Assembly: GCF_001625085.1 (NCBI RefSeq)
Contig: NZ_BDAW01000087.1
Span: 1-42,354 of the forward strand
Direction of reading: 5' to 3'
DNA from: Nocardia acidivorans NBRC 108247
GTDB lineage: Bacteria; Actinomycetota; Actinomycetes; Mycobacteriales; Mycobacteriaceae
Length of the DNA stretch: 42,354 bases
Part shown: positions 40,341-42,354 of the stretch, piece by piece
Position numbering within the stretch: the first letter of the stretch is position 1
Layout: each line of letters begins with the position of its first letter
Position numbers and translations under genes: made by a program
The notes under the pieces: generated by a model
The model's database searches: none
Told to the model about the DNA's origin: nothing
The model's input: the letters and a program-made list of their open reading frames with translations, nothing else

Positions 40341-40769
40341 TCCCGAAGATCCGTACAGAATGCCTTTCGAGCGGCGGGAGCGCAGCGATACCCGCGCGGC
40401 CGGGGACTGCTGCACCACGGAACCCCCAACCTCGTCCCCCATACGGCTGAACGCTCGGCACTCGGGGCCGGCCGCGGCGAGGACGTAACAGCCAGTATTT
40501 TCGAGGGCACCGGTCTGCGTTGGCCAGCGCGCCGGCGGCGGACGGGAAATCCAGCGGTCGGATGTCAACTCGCCGGACTGGGCGCTACACCGCATAGCCC
40601 CGTGCACTGAGGGAACGAGCACCGAGATCCCTGGGCGTTGGACCCTGGGCATTCGAGCACGACGGCTGCCGGTCAGTAGAATCGCCCGCGGCCGCCGACA
40701 GTGTGTCGGCGACCTATTCCGTGAACGGTCATGTCGCACAATGAAGATGCCGTTGCCCGTGGTCCCTCG
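40341..40769. other. Gene-poor segment with a hairpin
   Basis: No coding frame convinced me in these 429 bp; minus-strand frames read as Arg/Pro/Ser noise. A perfect 7-bp stem with 3-nt loop (40694-40710, GCCGACA/TGTCGGC) lies 60 bp past the stop of the minus-strand gene at 40770 and may terminate it. Confidence 0.5.
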
Positions 40770-40934
40770 TCAGCGTATTTTCTCTGGGATCGTATCGAGT
40801 GCGTGCAGCACCTGCACGGCGAGTTCGGTCGCGGCATTGTCGTCGAGTTCGGAGTATTTCCGCACGACGTCTCGCACACGAATCACTCGATGCTCGTAGG
40901 GCGTATTCATTGCCGTCGTCTTGTTCATCGTCAT
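40770..40934 (-). CDS. Small hypothetical protein, 54 residues
   Basis: ATG 40934 with GGAAG upstream. The N-terminus reads MTMNKTTAMNTPYEHRVIRV, the rest is a predicted helical, acidic/basic mix (RDVVRKYSELDDN, ELAVQVLHALDTIPEKIR). A hairpin follows 60 bp after the stop. It starts 11 bp after the Cys-rich gene's stop on the same strand, so they are probably one operon. Codon third positions are mixed and base composition is slightly lower in GC than neighbours. No family recognised. Confidence 0.55.
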   Translation of the reverse strand: MTMNKTTAMNTPYEHRVIRVRDVVRKYSELDDNAATELAVQVLHALDTIPEKIR

Positions 40935-40945
40935 TGTGATGCTTC

Positions 40946-41137
40946 CTATCGGTAGTAGGTCTCCGCGTGGGCGGCCGGACGGGTACAGGCGCATCCTCGA
41001 TCCAGTCCGCGCGCCACCGTGGCAGAGCAGTACCTGACTGCCGTCGGGTCGTGGGATTCCCAAGTATGCGGGCATGTCGCACAGAGGAATTCGATGTGCG
41101 CGGCGGTCGGCGGGGGCGCGTCCAGAACGATCCTCAT
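40946..41137 (-). CDS. Small Cys-rich protein, putative zinc-binding
   Basis: 63 residues from ATG 41137. HIEFLCATCPHTWESHDP and VRYCSATVARGLDRGCACT give a CxxC plus C...CxC arrangement with nearby His residues, consistent with a small zinc knuckle. No signal peptide. The start lies 67 bp from operator copy 2, on the opposite side from the DUF5994 gene, and it leads a two-gene minus-strand unit. Function unknown. Confidence 0.6.
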   Translation of the reverse strand: MRIVLDAPPPTAAHIEFLCATCPHTWESHDPTAVRYCSATVARGLDRGCACTRPAAHAETYYR

Positions 41138-41467
41138 GATGCTTCGTGTCCGATCTCGAGGTGGCTTTCGGTCACCAGGTTGGAGAATCCGCTGTAGTCA
41201 TCAACTGTATACCTACACTGTTGACACGCGCTGTGCCGAGGCCATCACTGCCGTTCCTCTACAGCCTCGCGGTCGGTGGCATCGGGCTCGCCGGGCTGCG
41301 CGCTCAGGCGATCCGAACGGCCGCATCGATGCGGCTGACCTGCTCGACATCCGGAAGCGGCTCTGCGCTACAGCGCCCGTCTACAGCGTAGAATTACATT
41401 GTGGTTGGTCTTGTTCACCCGCACCACAAGTACCGGCCGCAACACGATCGAGACAGGAGCGCCCACC
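41138..41467. other. Intergenic region with operator copy 2
   Basis: 330 bp between the divergent Cys-rich gene and DUF5994 copy 3. Apart from the operator-like block it contains no frame I would call a gene. ACAGGAGCG ends 9 nt before the ATG at 41468 and is the probable ribosome-binding site. Confidence 0.5.
41205..41226. promoter_or_regulatory. Operator-like motif, copy 2
   Basis: TGTATACCTACA followed by GTTGACA; 18 of 22 bases equal copy 1 at 37218-37239. As there, it lies between a minus-strand gene to the left and a plus-strand gene to the right and includes TTGACA on the plus strand (41221-41226). No good -10 is visible 17 nt on. Confidence 0.55.
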
Positions 41468-41875
41468 ATGACACCGATCGAAACCGTCTCGAGCCGAACA
41501 ATGCCGTCGGCCCGCAACCCACGGCTCGAGCTCGACGCGGTCGGCACAGCAGGCGCTGACATTTGGCGGCCGCGCAGCCGTGACCTCGCCGAAGAGCTTC
41601 CGGCCCTGCTCACGACGCTTGCGCGACTCGGCCCGATCCTGCGGGTGATCTACAACCTTGACGAATGGGCCGCAGCCCCCCGGAAGCTCGACTTCGATGG
41701 GCATCGGGTACGGCTGGACGGCTATCGGCAGCTGCCCGCGCACACCCTCGAAGTCCTCGGAGTCCGCGTCGGCACCCAGCTGACCCTGCAGATCATCCCA
41801 CCGCTCACCGACACCGAAATGACTACCGCACAGCAGCGTTGGGACTCCGAGGGCGGCGCCGGCGCCGACACCTGA
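41468..41875 (+). CDS. DUF5994 protein, copy 3
   Basis: 135 residues from ATG 41468 with ACAGGAGCG upstream. Family core: PRLELDAVGTAGADIWRPRS, RDLAEELPALLTTLARLGPI, LRVIYNLDEWAAAPRKLDF, VRLDGYRQLP, HTLEVLGVRVGTQLTLQII. The 'DGAWWPRS' element of copies 1 and 2 appears as ADIWRPRS. C-terminal tail Gly/Ala/Asp-rich. It sits 3.5 kb from copies 1 and 2, beyond the GAF-ANTAR genes, but has the same operator-like motif upstream. Function unknown. Confidence 0.85.
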   Translation: MTPIETVSSRTMPSARNPRLELDAVGTAGADIWRPRSRDLAEELPALLTTLARLGPILRVIYNLDEWAAAPRKLDFDGHRVRLDGYRQLPAHTLEVLGVRVGTQLTLQIIPPLTDTEMTTAQQRWDSEGGAGADT

Positions 41876-41905
41876 CCGCCGTTGGCACCTCCGTGCACGG
41901 AAGGA

Positions 41906-41929
41906 CCCCGGCACCACCTGCCACCGGGG
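41906..41929 (+). terminator. Weak hairpin after DUF5994 copy 3
   Basis: CCCCGG (41906-41911) pairs with CCGGGG (41924-41929) over a 12-nt loop, 30 bp after the stop. Confidence 0.35.
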
Positions 41930-42164
41930 CTCCGAGGGGTATCGATGCTAACGGAACGCAGTCCAATGCGTGGTGTAACCGGGTGGTCGCCGCTTGATCG
42001 GCAATGGGGGCAGACGGGAGTTCTGCCGGGGATGGATTTTCCTATTCACCGGCGGGTGTGAGCCCGCGCGAGCGGGCCAGGACACCGTCACGGTGCCTAC
42101 GCCGGTCGTCACCGATGGCAGGATGCCACATTGAACCGTCACGGGTAAGGGACCGGCTTCGGTT

Positions 42165-42240
42165 TCAGACCGGCACCGGTCGGCGTGGCGATTGTTGAGA
42201 GTAGTACGCGGCTTCGTATTCGGCGGGGGTCAGGTAGTCA
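42165..42240 (-). mobile_element. C-terminal remnant of an IS3-family transposase
   Basis: On the minus strand, DDYLTPAEYEAAYYSQQ then SPRRPVPV ends at TGA 42165. LTPAEYEAAYY is typical of the last residues of IS3-family OrfB transposases. Immediately upstream the frame reads FSLRVD and then loses similarity, and the integrase core is not in the window. It may be a decayed fragment or the end of an element continuing past 42354, interrupted by the repeats. Confidence 0.6.
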
Positions 42241-42252
42241 TCATCAACGCGC

Positions 42253-42354
42253 AGGCTAAACGCCCGCGCAGGTGTCGGCAAGAAGCGCACGGCTGTAACG
42301 GCAGAACGCGCACACAACTTGCGGCAGAACGCGCATTAATGTTGCGGCAGAAGG
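42253..42354 (+). repeat. 23-bp-period direct repeats at the window edge
   Basis: The core CGGCAGAACGCGCA recurs in phase every 23 bp: a degraded unit from 42253, a better one from 42276, and near-perfect units from 42299, 42322 and 42345 (the last truncated by the window). Similarity decays leftward. The layout resembles multiple transposase-binding repeats at an insertion-sequence end. Too short-period and spacer-less for CRISPR. Confidence 0.6.

Noticed and set aside
42253..42354. Considered a CRISPR array
   Set aside because: The period is only 23 bp with no variable spacers; units decay gradually in one direction.

Overview
The window is high-GC actinobacterial DNA, most likely from Nocardia or a close relative. 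The cell-wall genes point there: an Emb-type arabinosyltransferase, two antigen-85-like mycolyltransferases/esterases and a GT87 mannosyltransferase, which together mean an arabinogalactan/mycolic-acid envelope. A five-gene roadblock/GTPase 'conservon' with two P450s, DUF397/XRE pairs and many GTG/TTG starts with 4-nt stop/start overlaps also fit. Gene identities come from reading the translations; no database search was run.

Layout. 1-5.4 kb: 3' part of an emb gene with low-complexity Pro/Gly repeats, convergent with an antigen-85-like gene, then an unknown minus-strand gene. 5.5-7.9 kb: trpM-trpB-trpA behind a promoter with a leaderless signature, ending in a palindromic REP-like element. 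8.0-9.2 kb: small genes (membrane protein, Cys-rich protein, ABM monooxygenase). 9.4-14.7 kb: conservon (sensor-kinase-like ATPase, roadblock, DUF742, GTPase, degenerate P450) plus a canonical P450. 14.9-16.4 kb: XRE/DUF397 pair and a small divergent gene. 16.4-16.8 kb: scar where the 5' halves of a divergent GntR/amino-acid-permease pair have been lost. 16.8-20.2 kb: PNPOx-family gene, then a TetR gene divergent from a metal-hydrolase-fold plus polytopic-membrane-protein pair, with a palindrome between. 20.2-21.6 kb: DoxX-like gene divergent from an ECF41/SigJ sigma factor, with candidate ECF41 promoters facing both ways. 21.6-27.1 kb: membrane protein, second antigen-85-like gene, a 23-residue micro-ORF, NYN nuclease-like protein, GT87 mannosyltransferase, MFS exporter. 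27.2-31.9 kb: four-gene Dpp/Opp-type ABC importer behind an IdeR/DtxR-like iron box. 32-36 kb: two convergent secreted Ig-like proteins, VOC protein, ABC-type ATPase, a broken small gene, SnoaL-like protein. 36.2-42 kb: an accessory segment bounded on the left by a truncated PucR-type gene and on the right by an IS3 transposase tail and 23-bp periodic repeats. It holds a TetR regulator, three DUF5994 genes, two GAF-ANTAR regulators and several small genes. An operator-like motif occurs twice, 4 kb apart.

The best candidates for something undescribed are: the 36.4-41.9 kb TetR/DUF5994/GAF-ANTAR cluster with its shared operator and a coupled leader ORF; the double ECF41 promoter; the iron-box-linked Dpp-like importer with a fused, asymmetric ATPase; the 23-residue ORF; and the GntR/permease deletion scar. 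No tRNA, rRNA or CRISPR array was recognised.
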